Positions 1-10,304 of a DNA stretch of 64,000 nt are shown in pieces. Under the pieces are notes generated by a model that saw only the letters and a list, made by a program, of their open reading frames with translations, searched no databases and was not told the origin of the DNA. Source of the DNA: Ostreococcus mediterraneus (Eukaryota; Chlorophyta; Mamiellophyceae; Mamiellales; Bathycoccaceae); the NCBI GenBank assembly GCA_012295225.1, contig WMKK01000005.1, positions 502,958 to 566,957 of the forward strand, read 5' to 3'. Positions within the stretch are counted from its first letter, which is position 1; each line of letters opens with the position of its first letter. Both the position numbers and the translations under genes were made by a program.

Positions 1-934
<934 letters not shown>

Positions 935-978
935 CTAATTGTGCTGCGCGTGGTATTGTACAAGTGTCGTGCTACTGC

Positions 979-1608
979 CTATTTTTTTGTTTCATCCGGT
1001 GAATCACCCGCGAACGCCTTGCCTTTCAACGCCGGCACTGGATCTTCGTTCTTGGGATAATCACCATAACAATATTTCGCCGCGGTCACGTAGGTGTTCT
1101 CATGAAACGTCACGCTCGGTTGCGTGCGGCAACGATTCGCGCAATACGCAAAGGCGTCAGAAAAATATCCCGTCACCACTTGATTCCTTCCCCTGGCGTG
1201 CGCCTCCATCGCCTTATGCACATCATGCGATGGTCCTTGACAACACGACACGCACGCGTCGTATGCGGAACAGCATCGTGTGCTCGCGGCGTCGCATCCT
1301 TCGCACGCGAAACGCGTAGACGTCTCGGGACAACATCCCGTGGACCAATCCGCGTCGTACCACGCACACGTCGCCCCGCGATCGTCCGCGATGCGCGTTG
1401 CATCGACGTGCGTCGTCGAGCACGCCGACGATTTGACTGGTTCCGCCGCAATCGCTTCCGAAGACGTCGTAGAATCAGCGTCTGGAAACTCACGCGCGCG
1501 AGCCCCGCGCCCCGCGCCGGTCGCGGCGATCACCGCCACGAACGCCGCCGCCAGCGCGCGCGACGCGGACACCGACGCATTCGTGCGCCGCATCGTCCGC
1601 GCGCGCAT
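979..1608 (-). CDS. SPRING / C12orf49 (DUF2054) family Cys-rich membrane protein
   Basis: Protein of 209 residues with a short basic N-terminus, one hydrophobic segment (about 18-31) that would act as a signal anchor, a low-complexity linker, and a Cys-rich lumenal domain (about 63-175). The domain matches the animal SPRING/C12orf49 family: ADDRGATC, paired cysteines, CCSAYDACVSCC at 112-123, a later CxxxCRT, HENTY and AKYCYGDYP. In animals SPRING is a Golgi protein that activates the site-1 protease in the SREBP pathway. The ATG at 1608 was chosen because the reading frame upstream to 1680 offers only GTG and would run into the control region of the divergent TyrRS gene. The family match rests on spacing of the Cys pairs and flanking words; the role in an alga is unknown, although plants and algae do have site-1 protease homologues. 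Confidence 0.88.
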   Translation of the reverse strand: MRARTMRRTNASVSASRALAAAFVAVIAATGAGRGARAREFPDADSTTSSEAIAAEPVKSSACSTTHVDATRIADDRGATCAWYDADWSTGCCPETSTRFACEGCDAASTRCCSAYDACVSCCQGPSHDVHKAMEAHARGRNQVVTGYFSDAFAYCANRCRTQPSVTFHENTYVTAAKYCYGDYPKNEDPVPALKGKAFAGDSPDETKK

Positions 1609-1748
1609 CGCTCGCACACGCGCGTCGACGCGCGTCGGCGTGTGTGGATTACGCGCCGAAAAAGTCGCGCTGCCGCACACGGCGACGCGCGCGCACGCAG
1701 GGGCGCACGCACGGACGCACGGCAGGCGACGAGCGCACGATAGACGCG
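1609..1748. promoter_or_regulatory. Shared head-to-head promoter region, SPRING-like and TyrRS genes
   Basis: A 140-bp GC-rich interval between two divergent ATG codons. No TATA box or clear motif is visible. Any control element for either start must lie here or inside the neighbouring coding sequence. Confidence 0.5.
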
Positions 1749-2894
1749 ATGTCCACGGACGCGAGCGAGGTCACGGCGGCGATGGCGGCGGCGACGGTGA
1801 ACGACGACGGCGCCGATGCGAACCCGGTGCACGAACCTAGCGGGTTGACGCTGAACGTGCGACACGAACTCGCGTTGTCGATCGCGGAGGAATGCATTCA
1901 AGCGGATGAGTTGCGACGATTACTGGAGAAGAAACCCATGCCAGTGTGCTACGATGGGTTCGAGCCGTCTGGGCGCATGCACATCGCGCAAGGGGTGATG
2001 AAGGCGTTGAATGTGAACAAGTTGACGAAAATCGGGTGCCACTTTAAGTTTTGGGTGGCGGATTGGTTCGCGTTGATGAATAATAAGATGGGTGGGGATT
2101 TGAAGAAGATTCAAAAAGTTGGTCAGTACATGGTTGAGGTGTGGAAGGCGATCGGGATGGATTTGGAAAACGTGGAGTTTGTGTGGAGCAGCGAAGAGAT
2201 TAACAAAAAGGCGCACGAATATTGGCCCTTGGTGCTCGATATCGCGCGTAAGAATAAGCTTTCGCGCATTTTGCGTTGCTCACAAATTATGGGACGTTCC
2301 GAATCTGATGAATTAGCGGCGTCGCAAATCTTCTACCCTTGCATGCAGTGCGCGGATATCTTCTTCTTGGGCGCCGACATTTGCCAACTTGGCATGGACC
2401 AACGCAAAGTGAACATGCTCGCGCGCGAATACTGCGATGACATTAAGAGAAAGAACAAACCGATTATTCTATCTCACCACATGCTCATGGGCTTAAAGCA
2501 AGGGCAGGAAAAGATGTCCAAGTCTGACCCTGACTCGGCTATTTTCATGGAGGATAGCGAACAAGAAGTCAACACGAAGATTAAAAAGGCCTACTGCCCG
2601 GAGAAGGAGATCGCTGGCAACCCGTGCATGGAGTACATCAAGTACATCATCATGCCATGGCACGGAAACTTTGTGTTAAAGCGTAAGGAAGAGAATGGCG
2701 GTGACAAGACGTATGAAAACTACGAAGAGCTTGAGGCTGATTACGTGAGCGGCGACGTGCACCCGGGTGACTTGAAGCCGTCCTTGGCTGCCATGCTCAA
2801 CGTGATTCTTCAACCAGTGCGCGATCACTTCAAGAACAATGCAGAAGCCAAGGCTTTGCTCGCGCAAATCAAGTCATTCAAGGTCACTAAGTAA
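1749..2894 (+). CDS. Tyrosyl-tRNA synthetase, cytosolic (archaeal/eukaryotic type)
   Basis: Class I aminoacyl-tRNA synthetase of 381 residues that charges tRNA-Tyr for cytosolic translation. The start of the catalytic domain reads PVCYDGFEPSGRMHIAQG, with the HIGH-equivalent HIA at residues 78-80, and the KMSKS loop is exact at residues 255-259 (QEKMSKSDPDSAIF). The tyrosine-site region CMQCADIFFLGADICQLGMDQRK is typical of the eukaryotic/archaeal TyrRS clade, not the bacterial one. Length fits the minimal catalytic plus anticodon-binding core, with no EMAP-II-like C-terminal extension as in animals. The ATG at 1749 was chosen over an in-frame GTG at 1644, because the longer form would overlap the neighbour's 5' region. 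A short Ala-rich, divergent N-terminus precedes the core. Single exon. Confidence 0.95.
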   Translation: MSTDASEVTAAMAAATVNDDGADANPVHEPSGLTLNVRHELALSIAEECIQADELRRLLEKKPMPVCYDGFEPSGRMHIAQGVMKALNVNKLTKIGCHFKFWVADWFALMNNKMGGDLKKIQKVGQYMVEVWKAIGMDLENVEFVWSSEEINKKAHEYWPLVLDIARKNKLSRILRCSQIMGRSESDELAASQIFYPCMQCADIFFLGADICQLGMDQRKVNMLAREYCDDIKRKNKPIILSHHMLMGLKQGQEKMSKSDPDSAIFMEDSEQEVNTKIKKAYCPEKEIAGNPCMEYIKYIIMPWHGNFVLKRKEENGGDKTYENYEELEADYVSGDVHPGDLKPSLAAMLNVILQPVRDHFKNNAEAKALLAQIKSFKVTK

Positions 2895-2957
2895 AAAAAC
2901 ACGCCCTCAGTAGCAAGGCGAGGGAGACGACGAACAATATACATTTTCGAAGAATGA

Positions 2958-3911
2958 CTAAAATAACCAACTCAAACGATTGCGAATGGACACTAGAAAT
3001 CTACCAACTCGTCCTTGCACGTTGTCTTGCAAGAACACGTCGTACTTTTTAAAATCACCGTTCCCTACGATGAGATCTTGCTCGGTGAGCGTCCGCAGCT
3101 CGCAGTTCTGAAACTCCTCCCCCGTGAGGGAAAAGCACACCCCCCAGTGCGCTACCACCGCGATCGTTTTCTCCGGCCGCGCGTCAATCCACACCTTGAA
3201 TTCCTCCATGCGCTTCTCAAACACTTCCACGGGTTCCAAAACCGCCGTTCCATGCGGATCTTCGCACCCCGGCGCGACGTACCACCACGGGGCGTCGGCG
3301 TCCCCGAGGTCTTCCAAACACCACTCCGGGTGCTCCTCAGCCAAAACACTCCGCACGCGTCCGATATCAGACCCATGAAACACGCGCTCGCGCGCCAACG
3401 CACACACCACTCTCGGCACATCGCGCTCGACGTCCTCGAACGCGAGCTCCGCCGTGCGCAACGCCCTACGCAGCGGCGAGCTCACGATCAACTCTGGCCT
3501 CGGCTCCAACGCCGCGGTGATCGCCCTCAGCGCCCGCGCCTGCGCCTCGCCCTCACTCGTCAACCTCGTATCAATCATCATCGGATCGCGAAAATCGGCA
3601 TCGGCCCAGTGATTGGTGCGCAAGTACTCGTTCATCTCCGTGCGGCCGTGACGCACGAGATGAATCGTCTTTGTCGCGTTCGCCGCGCGCGCGCGTCTCT
3701 GCGCCGCGTTCGACGACGACGCGTTCGACGACACGCGAATGTTCCCGAGCTCAGGCGTGCCCGGCGACGACGACGCGGCGACGACCAAAGCCCCCATGCT
3801 CCTCGCGCGCACCGAACGACGACGACGAATGCCGAGCGACGCGTCACCCAGCACAGCCGCACGCGTGGTCCACGCCCGAAGCCCCCATGCAGACAAAGCA
3901 AACACCGTCAT
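2958..3911 (-). CDS. Histidine phosphatase (phosphoglycerate mutase-like), organelle-targeted
   Basis: Member of the branch-1 histidine phosphatase superfamily, 317 residues. The catalytic core opens with KTIHLVRHGRTEMNEY, with the phospho-accepting His in RHG at 87-89, followed by a TRLTSEGEAQARAL block, SPLRRALRTAE, and the second catalytic His in AVVAHWGVCF. These are diagnostic for the superfamily but do not separate a mutase from a phosphatase; plant relatives with this layout are often annotated as plastid phosphoglycerate mutase-like proteins. The first 80 residues are Arg/Ala/Ser-rich and look like a transit peptide. ATG at 3911 starts the protein; the frame continues upstream only through a CACGAC-type tandem repeat with GTG codons. 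Tail-to-tail with TyrRS (63-bp gap). Confidence 0.85.
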   Translation of the reverse strand: MTVFALSAWGLRAWTTRAAVLGDASLGIRRRRSVRARSMGALVVAASSSPGTPELGNIRVSSNASSSNAAQRRARAANATKTIHLVRHGRTEMNEYLRTNHWADADFRDPMMIDTRLTSEGEAQARALRAITAALEPRPELIVSSPLRRALRTAELAFEDVERDVPRVVCALARERVFHGSDIGRVRSVLAEEHPEWCLEDLGDADAPWWYVAPGCEDPHGTAVLEPVEVFEKRMEEFKVWIDARPEKTIAVVAHWGVCFSLTGEEFQNCELRTLTEQDLIVGNGDFKKYDVFLQDNVQGRVGRFLVSIRNRLSWLF

Positions 3912-4370
3912 CGTGGTGTCGTATACGCCATACACCACCCCCACGATCGCGATGTGTTCAAAATCCACGACCACGACCACGACCACGACCGCCCGACGCG
4001 TCCACGGATAGTTAAACAGTGCCCCACACTACGACCACGACCACGACCGCCCGACGCGTCCACGGATAGTTAAACAGTGCCCCACACTACGACCACGACC
4101 ACGACCGCCCGACGCGTCCACGGATGGTTAAACAGTGCCCTACACTACGACGTCACCGTCGCATCACCGCATCACCGACCGAGCGATCGACCGATCACGA
4201 GATCACGATCGATCGACCGATCGACCGATCACGACCGGTGACCGACCCCTCGTGTGCGAAGATGTGGCTCTCGTGCGTTCGCCTCAGCCGTGCCAGAGTC
4301 ATCCGACGCATCGGCGCGATGCCGTCGTGCGCGACGGCACTTCCGCACACCTCACACCGACCGACGAACG
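3912..4370. promoter_or_regulatory. Intergenic control region of histidine phosphatase and GBSS genes
   Basis: The 459-bp gap between divergent starts contains three copies of a 58-bp tandem repeat (listed separately) and then, at about 4165-4245, a patch rich in GATCGACC/GATC words. No coding sequence is credible here; short open frames are by-products of the repeats. The region probably holds promoters for both genes and is repeat-expanded compared with the other head-to-head gaps in the window. Confidence 0.5.
3967..4149. repeat. 58-bp tandem repeat, about three copies
   Basis: The word GCCCGACGCGTCCACGGAT occurs at 3991, 4049 and 4107, giving an exact 58-bp period. Each unit runs through an A-rich patch (AGTTAAACAGTGCCC in the first two, with one base change in the third), then ACACTACGACCACGACCACGA. 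Copies 1 and 2 are almost identical and copy 3 has two substitutions. It abuts the presumed promoter of the GBSS gene. Confidence 0.9.
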
Positions 4371-6348
4371 ATGTCGTCCCAAACGATCATGCGCGTGTCT
4401 TCGCGACAATCGACGAGGTGCGTCACGCGATGCGCGCGTCGCGTCAAGGATAGAGCGCGAGAGAGCGCGCGATCGCGAGAGCGCCGCGATCGCGCGCGCA
4501 TCGTGCGCGAACCGACGTCATCGGATAGGATCGCGCGACGTGCGTGGTCGCGACGCGTTGACCGCGCGGTGTGGTGTGAGGGTGAATGTGAGACTGACGA
4601 AATGTGTGTGATGCGTTGGGTGGGTGAACAGTGCGTCGTTTAAGTCGCGTCAGGCGCGCAAGTGTGCGCCGCGATCGGCGACGATTCGCGCCGTTGCGCC
4701 GGCGACGACGCCGGCGGATTTGATCAAGTCTGAACGCCCGATGAAGATTGTGTTCGTCAGCGCCGAGTGCGCGCCGTGGTCTAAGACTGGTGGTCTCGGT
4801 GATGTCGTCGGGTCTTTGCCCGTCGAACTCGCCAAACGCGGTCATCAAGTGATGACGATTTCTCCGCGTTACGACCAGTACAAGGGCGCGTGGGATACGT
4901 CCGTGCACGTCGATGCTCTCGGCAAGTCTGTCGGGTTCTTCCACGAGAAGAAGCAAGGCGTTGATCGCGTGTTCGTTGATCACCCGTTGTTCTTGGCCAA
5001 GGTCTGGGGTAAGACTGGCTCCAAGTTGTACGGCGAGAAGAGCGGCAGCGACTTTGCGGATAACCAAGAACGCTTCGCGATGTTCTGCCACGCCGCCATC
5101 AAGGCGCCGACCGCACTCGTCGATCTCGGCTACGGCGAAGATGTTGTCTTCGTTGCCAACGACTGGCACTCGTCTCTCGTGCCGGTCATCTTGAACAAGG
5201 TGTACCGCCCGGCGGGTATGTACACGGCGGCCAAGTGCGCGATGACCATCCACAACATCGCGTTCCAAGGTCGCTTCATGCCGACCCCGATGTCCACCTA
5301 CGGACTCCCAGAGTCTGCTGGTGATGACTTCTTCTTCGAAGATGGCTACAACAAGGTGTACGATGAAAACACCCCGGCCAAGGAAGATGGCAAGGAGGAG
5401 TTTGACGGCAAGATTTACCGCAAGGTGAACTGGTTGAAGGCTGGCTTCATGAACTCTGACAAGAACTTGACCGTGTCTGAGAACTACGCCAAGGAAATCT
5501 CCTCGAGCAAGGCCAAGGGTGTCGAACTCGATGACGTGCTCGTCAAGGCTGGTGGCATCGAAGGCATCGTCAACGGTATGGACCCGACTGAGTGGAACCC
5601 GGCCAAGGACAAGTTCATCGACGTCCCGTACGACAAGACCACCGTCGTCGAAGGTAAGGCTGCCGCCAAGCAAGCGCTCCAAGCCGAAGTTGGCTTGCCG
5701 CTTGACCCGACTGCGCCGATCTTCGGTTACATCGGTCGCCTCGAAGAGCAAAAGGGTTGCGACATCATGATGCAAGCCATCCCCAAGCTCTTGAAGACTG
5801 TGCCGAACGCGCAAGTCGTCATCTTGGGTACCGGCAAGAAGTCCATGGAGAAGTCGCTCGCCGCTCTCGATGCCGCTGAACCGATGTGCGCTGGTGTCGT
5901 GAAGTTCTCTGCCCCGTTGGCGCACTTCATCACCGCCGGTGCCGATTTCTTGATGGTGCCGTCGCGCTTCGAACCGTGCGGTTTGATCCAACTCCACGCC
6001 ATGCAATACGGTACCGTCCCGATCGTCGCCTCCACCGGTGGTCTCGTCGACACCGTCAAGGAAGGTGTCACTGGCTACCACATGGGTGCCATGGACCCGG
6101 ATGACTTGTTGCCGGCTGACGTTGACGCCATGGTTGAAACGTGCGCCGCCGCCGCCGCGGACTACAACACCCCGGTGTACACCAAGATGTCCGCCACTTG
6201 CATCTCTCAAGATCTCTCCTGGTCCGAACCGGCGAAGAAGTGGGAAGCCACTCTCGAAGAAATGTTCTTCGGCACCCCGGAAGGCCAAAAGAAGTCCGAA
6301 GTTGTCGTCCCGATCGCCAAGGCTGATGAAATCGCCGCTACTGCGTAA
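4371..6348 (+). CDS. GBSSI: Granule-bound starch synthase (GT5), two exons
   Basis: ADP-glucose starch synthase that makes amylose on the plastid starch granule. The model joins 4371-4417 and 4632-6348 (587 residues); the 214-bp intron has donor AG|GTGCGT, branch-like CTGAC at 4594 and acceptor GAACAG, and the 47-nt first exon restores phase exactly. The resulting N-terminus (MSSQTIMRVSSRQSTSASFK) is a Ser/Arg-rich plastid transit peptide running to about residue 45. GT5 motifs are KTGGLGDVVG at 67-76, SPRYDQYKGAWDTSV (typical of GBSS and not of soluble synthases), NDWHSSLVP, and STGGLVDTV near the C-terminus. Codon use in exon 2 is strikingly uniform (AAG, GAA, CCG, C-ending codons), unlike its neighbours, which suggests very high expression. 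Promoter side carries the 58-bp repeats. Confidence 0.94.
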
Positions 6349-6508
6349 ACTTTTCGCAATGTTGTAATAAAATGGGATAATGCGCTTATAAATACGTCTC
6401 TTATCGTTTACATGCTTAATAGTAACGTTGTTTATGTTTCGTTTGTTGTTGTTATTCTTTCTTTTCCTTGGCTACATCAATTTCGGGGGAAGGTGGGTAT
6501 CTACGGCG

Positions 6509-8169
6509 TCAGGCTTCAAAAGCGGGGCCCTTCTTCATGCTCACGTCGCCGTACGCTGTGGCTTGAGCAACGGTCAAGTACTCATGCGCGTTGAGAACCA
6601 ACACTTGGTAGAACATGCGCGCAGCCTCACCGCGTTTCTTACCCGCCGTGAGTTGCTTCAATGACAGCGGCTTATCTCCCGAAGAGGCGAACGCGCCCGT
6701 CAAATGTTCCAACATGAGCTTTGAGTTGACGTTCCACTCCATATCGCCATCCTCTTGCTCGGCATCCCGTCCGTCTTCGTCGACGAGATTGAAATCATCC
6801 GCCGCACCAAAGTCACTACCCTCGTCATACTGTGCACCCGCATCAGCGTAGTCAAAGTTCATCGTAAACGGCACGCCAGGAGCATCCGCTTCGCGACGAG
6901 TTTGTTCGCGCTCAGCCTCTTCGCGGCCCCAGCACGCGGCGCTAGCCTTTCTATACGCTTCATTGAGTTTGGAGCCGACATCACAGTCCATCAGACGACC
7001 GCGCAAGTTGATCTCGAGCGTTTCGGGATCTGACAACATACCGTCGTCCTCAAGCTCGGCGGCGCGTTGGTGGACAATGTCGCTCGTATCCTTCAACTGA
7101 CTACGAATAGCATCATTCGACAACGTTACCGCACGATCGAACACGATCACACGTTCAACCTTTCTACGTTTTCGCGCCGGTCCAGGTTGGGCACCATCAT
7201 CAGGACGGTCACCCATCAAGCTAGAACCAGGTATAGAAGGTAGCGGTAACGCCCCACCAAACAAACTGTCGCCGCCTACGCTCTTTCTTGGCATATCGTC
7301 GTAATCATTCTCCACATCGTCGTCATCGAACGGCATGGGAATAATGTCCATGCTTGGGCCAAACGTGTCGTTATCATACAAATCATCATCTTCCGCCGTG
7401 GCCCCCGCCTGGTTGTCGTCGTGAACGTAGTCGTAATCCTCCAATTGCACCCCCGCCTCGACGACGGCGGAACGGAAGACTTCAACCTCCACGTCGTCCT
7501 CTAATCGTTCATCATCCACGGGTAAATGTTCATTGTACTCAAACTGTGCGTCAAAATCATCAACATCGGGGTCTGCTAACGTGATATTCTCGCGGCTCAC
7601 GCTCCCCCGTCCATCCTTTGCCCCATACGCATTCGGCGAAGGGTCAAAGAAAAACTCCAAATCATCAAAATTATCCGGCAACGTAATCGTCGCGTCCGGC
7701 GCCATGGCACCATCCGCCGGCAAGTCCACCGTCCCGGGACGGAACACTTGCTTAATCTTCACCAACGCTTCGGAGCAATCCTGGAAGAGGTAATTCACCT
7801 TGCGGCTGTAAATTCTCACCACCCCGAGCATCAACTGTCCCGAAAGCCTCAACGCGAGCGGCGCCTCAGGGTTAATGATAGACTCTGTACAAAAGCACGC
7901 GCGAACACAAACACACACCGTCAGTCTCACGCATTCCACACTCGCGTCATCTACGCGAACCCTTCACGAACGTATTCAAAACACCCGCGCCGAGCGTTCC
8001 AGTCGAATTCGAGCTCGCGCGTCCCGCGCGAAGCGAATCACGTACGAACAGAGTTGACGATATCCGTCTCTGCGATCTGATTCTTGCGCAAGCGCCTGTC
8101 CAAGTGCGCGGCGATCCAAATCGTTCCGAGCGGACCCCGCTTGGCGAGGATGTACTGCGAATAAAACAT
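6509..8169 (-). CDS. RAD21: RAD21/SCC1 cohesin kleisin subunit, two exons
   Basis: Alpha-kleisin that closes the SMC1-SMC3 cohesin ring for sister-chromatid cohesion. Exon 1 (8046-8169) encodes MFYSQYILAKRGPLGTIW, the hallmark kleisin N-terminus that contacts SMC3; exon 2 (6509-7884) continues SVQSIINPEAPLALRLSGQL and LLGVVRIYSRKVNYLFQD-like sequence. The 161-bp intron (7885-8045) has donor GTACGTGA, branch-like CTGAC and acceptor TTTTGTACAG, and joins phase 1 to give 499 residues. The middle is long and acidic, as usual for the separase-cleaved region. The C-terminus (SLKQLTAGKKRGEAARMFYQ... ATAYGDVSM) is the winged helix that binds the SMC1 head. Length is shorter than animal RAD21 (about 630) but normal for algae. 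REC8 is a possible alternative, but the N- and C-terminal words fit mitotic SCC1/RAD21 better. Confidence 0.92.
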
Positions 8170-8480
8170 CGCGCGCGATGTGCCGTCCCGAGCGTGGAAT
8201 TCAAACGCCCAACGCCTCTCTGTACGCGCTCACGCGCTCCGTGTGCGCGTGTGAGACGCGAACGCGATTCGTGGCGCGGCGACGATGAGGCACGACGCAC
8301 GAAGTACGCGGCGTTCTATGCGCGGTGTCGCGTCGCGTGCGCGTCGCGTGCGCGTCGTCGTCTGCCGTCGCGGTCGCTGAGCGCGTGTCCCGATGGAGAA
8401 TTTTGAAATTGAGGGGGTCAATCGACCAATCATGAACCGAAAGCTACAGAAAAGGTGGACTATGGGTATTGCAAGTGGTA
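8170..8480. promoter_or_regulatory. RAD21 upstream region
   Basis: A 311-bp gap between the RAD21 start and the end of the downstream-lying GAR transformylase gene, both on the minus strand. It contains GC-rich sequence and, around 8400-8435, an AT-richer patch with a CCAAT word near 8427. No gene was seen. Confidence 0.35.
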
Positions 8481-9299
8481 TTATTCAAGCGTTTTGCCGT
8501 CGCTATCGACGAGGTACGGCACGCCGTCGGGTCTGAATTTCACGCGATCATCGCACAATGCGGCGACGACTTTGGGGAACAACGCGTGCTCTTGTTTGAG
8601 CACGCGCGCGGCGACGGCGGAGTAATCGTCGTCGGCGAGGACGGGGACGACGGCTTGGGCGACTATTTTGCCCTTGTCAAACTCTTCGTTGACGAAATGG
8701 ATGGTTGGTCCGGTGAAACGCGCGCCGGAATCTACGACTGCTTTGTGGACGTTTTCTCCGTGCATGCCTTTTCCGCCGAATGCCGGGAGCAGGGCGGGAT
8801 GGATGTTGAGCATGCGGTTTTCGTACGCTCGACAGAGCTCGGGCGGGATGAGTCTTAAATATCCCGCGAGAAGCACGAATTTAGCGCCGTGCGTCGCCGT
8901 GAGCGTATCGGTGAGCTCCATGGCGGTGAGACCTCCAACGTCTGACTTCTTGGGCGGGTAAATCAACACTGGAATGCCGCGCTCGCGCGCCCAGTTCGCG
9001 CCTCCGCAGTCGCTCGCGTTGGTCACTACCACCGCAATCTTCCCACGCACTCGTCCATCCTCGCACGCGTCGTGAATCGCGCGCATGTTCGACCCACCGC
9101 CACTGACAAATACCGCGAGCTTCTCCGGCTCCGCGTTCGACGAGCGCGCGACGTGGCATGACGGATTCGCACGCGGTACGCTCGCACGCCGGTGTTGGCG
9201 CGTGAGCCTTTTCCACGACGCCGCCGTCGCCGCCGTCGACGACGACGACGACGCGACGGCGTCAGAGCCGGACACGCGCGCGAGCGCGCATGCGTGCAT
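8481..9299 (-). CDS. Phosphoribosylglycinamide formyltransferase (GART/PurN type)
   Basis: Third-step enzyme of de novo purine synthesis, transferring a formyl group from 10-formyl-THF to GAR. The 272-residue protein has a 55-60-residue Ser/Ala/Arg-rich leader that suits plastid targeting, where plant purine synthesis occurs. The core starts KLAVFVSGGGSNMRAIH (66-71 is the phosphate-binding SGGGSN). The catalytic triad is visible: Asn165 and His167 in MLNIHPALLPAF, and Asp208 in HFVNEEFDKG. A GKGMHG loop follows the triad His region as in the PurN family. The protein is monofunctional, like plant and bacterial enzymes and unlike the trifunctional animal GART. ATG at 9299 gives the full leader. 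Folate use links it loosely to the HPPK-DHPS gene at the left edge, but there is no operon logic here. Confidence 0.93.
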   Translation of the reverse strand: MHACALARVSGSDAVASSSSSTAATAASWKRLTRQHRRASVPRANPSCHVARSSNAEPEKLAVFVSGGGSNMRAIHDACEDGRVRGKIAVVVTNASDCGGANWARERGIPVLIYPPKKSDVGGLTAMELTDTLTATHGAKFVLLAGYLRLIPPELCRAYENRMLNIHPALLPAFGGKGMHGENVHKAVVDSGARFTGPTIHFVNEEFDKGKIVAQAVVPVLADDDYSAVAARVLKQEHALFPKVVAALCDDRVKFRPDGVPYLVDSDGKTLE

Positions 9300-9408
9300 G
9301 CCTACTTCGCAGTTATTTCACGCGTGCGCGAGCACCAGCGCGCCAGGCGTCTGTGTATGCCGCGTTCGCCCTCGAGCTCAACAGTTTTGAAAGAATATGA
9401 CACAAAAA

Positions 9409-10056
9409 TCATTCGCTATCGCTATCGCTACCGCTATCGTCGTACGTGAACGTTTTCTTACGATTAGTATTTGCCACGAGTGGGGGTAAATCATCCTCGT
9501 CGTCGCCTTCGTCGTCGTCGCCGTCGTTATCGTCGCCATTCGACGTTCGTCCGCCGGCGGCTCGCGCAGCCGCCGCTTCGGCGTCTTCATCCAGCGCGCG
9601 CGCTAAATCCGCCAAAATACACTCCTCTCCCGCCTGTTCGCCATCCGCGACCGCCACGGCGTCATCGAAGTCACTCGGCCACGACCCATCGTTACGCTTT
9701 TTCAACTCTTTAATCTGCTCGCCGTACAACACGCGCACGAGCTCGCCCGTAACCTTGACGCCGTCGGCGTCCTCGTGCGCGTCCGCGAACGTCGCCACGA
9801 CGTACGTGCCCGCGCGAAACCACATGATTTTGTTAAACTTTGCCGGCACGCGTATCAACGTCGTCGTTCCACCGTCACCGCGCGTCGTCGTCGGTGCGTC
9901 GTCGTCCGCGTCGCCCGTCGCATCGCGTCGCGGCTTGTACACCTCGACGAGGTTTGACCCGCGCAGCGCGCTCACGCGGCACACGCAGTGCGCGCGCTCG
10001 AGCGCGACGTCGCGCTCGGTCGCCATGTGTTGCACGTGCTTGCGTCGATGCGACAT
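9409..10056 (-). CDS. eIF1A domain-containing protein (EIF1AD-like)
   Basis: A 215-residue protein starting MSHRRKHVQHMATERDVALE, followed by an S1-like OB fold with the eIF1AD-type words CVCRVSALRGSNLVEVY and LIRVPAKFNKIMWFRAGTYVVA, then a KVTGELVRVLYGEQIKEL segment. The last third is highly acidic (GDDNDGDDDEGDDEDD) and ends YDDSGSDSDSE, resembling the acidic tail of human EIF1AD (165 aa) and plant homologues. EIF1AD is nuclear and is implicated in ribosome maturation; the exact algal function is inferred. ATG at 10056 was chosen because the family begins at this Met and the upstream part of the open frame is Ala/Arg-rich divergent-promoter sequence. Head-to-head with the Rho GTPase gene (248 bp). 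Confidence 0.85.
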   Translation of the reverse strand: MSHRRKHVQHMATERDVALERAHCVCRVSALRGSNLVEVYKPRRDATGDADDDAPTTTRGDGGTTTLIRVPAKFNKIMWFRAGTYVVATFADAHEDADGVKVTGELVRVLYGEQIKELKKRNDGSWPSDFDDAVAVADGEQAGEECILADLARALDEDAEAAAARAAGGRTSNGDDNDGDDDEGDDEDDLPPLVANTNRKKTFTYDDSGSDSDSE

Positions 10057-10304
10057 CGCGGCGGCGGCGGCCGCGGCGGCGTCCACGACGCGGAGCTCCG
10101 CGACGCGAAGTGACGCGCGAGAGTTCCGCACCGGTGCGCGGCACACGTCGACGCCGCGGACGACGGACGGGGCGAGCGCGCGCGCGCACACGCACGGTCG
10201 AGCACGCGCGGACGCGCACGGTTGCGCGCGCGAGCGGCGCGCAGAGGCGCGCGCGTGGGCGGTAGGCGCGTCAGTCGTTCGACCGGTGCGGTGACCGTGG
10301 CGGC

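Noticed and set aside
1644-1748. GTG start for a longer TyrRS
   Set aside because: It would overlap the neighbour's 5' flank, uses a non-ATG codon, and adds an Arg-rich stretch with no TyrRS similarity.
3967-4149. CRISPR-like array from the regular repeats
   Set aside because: Units are directly contiguous with no spacers, and the host is a eukaryote.
4624-4626. GTG at 4624 as the start of GBSS
   Set aside because: It lies in the end of an intron with good donor, branch site and acceptor; splicing gives an ATG start and a complete transit peptide.
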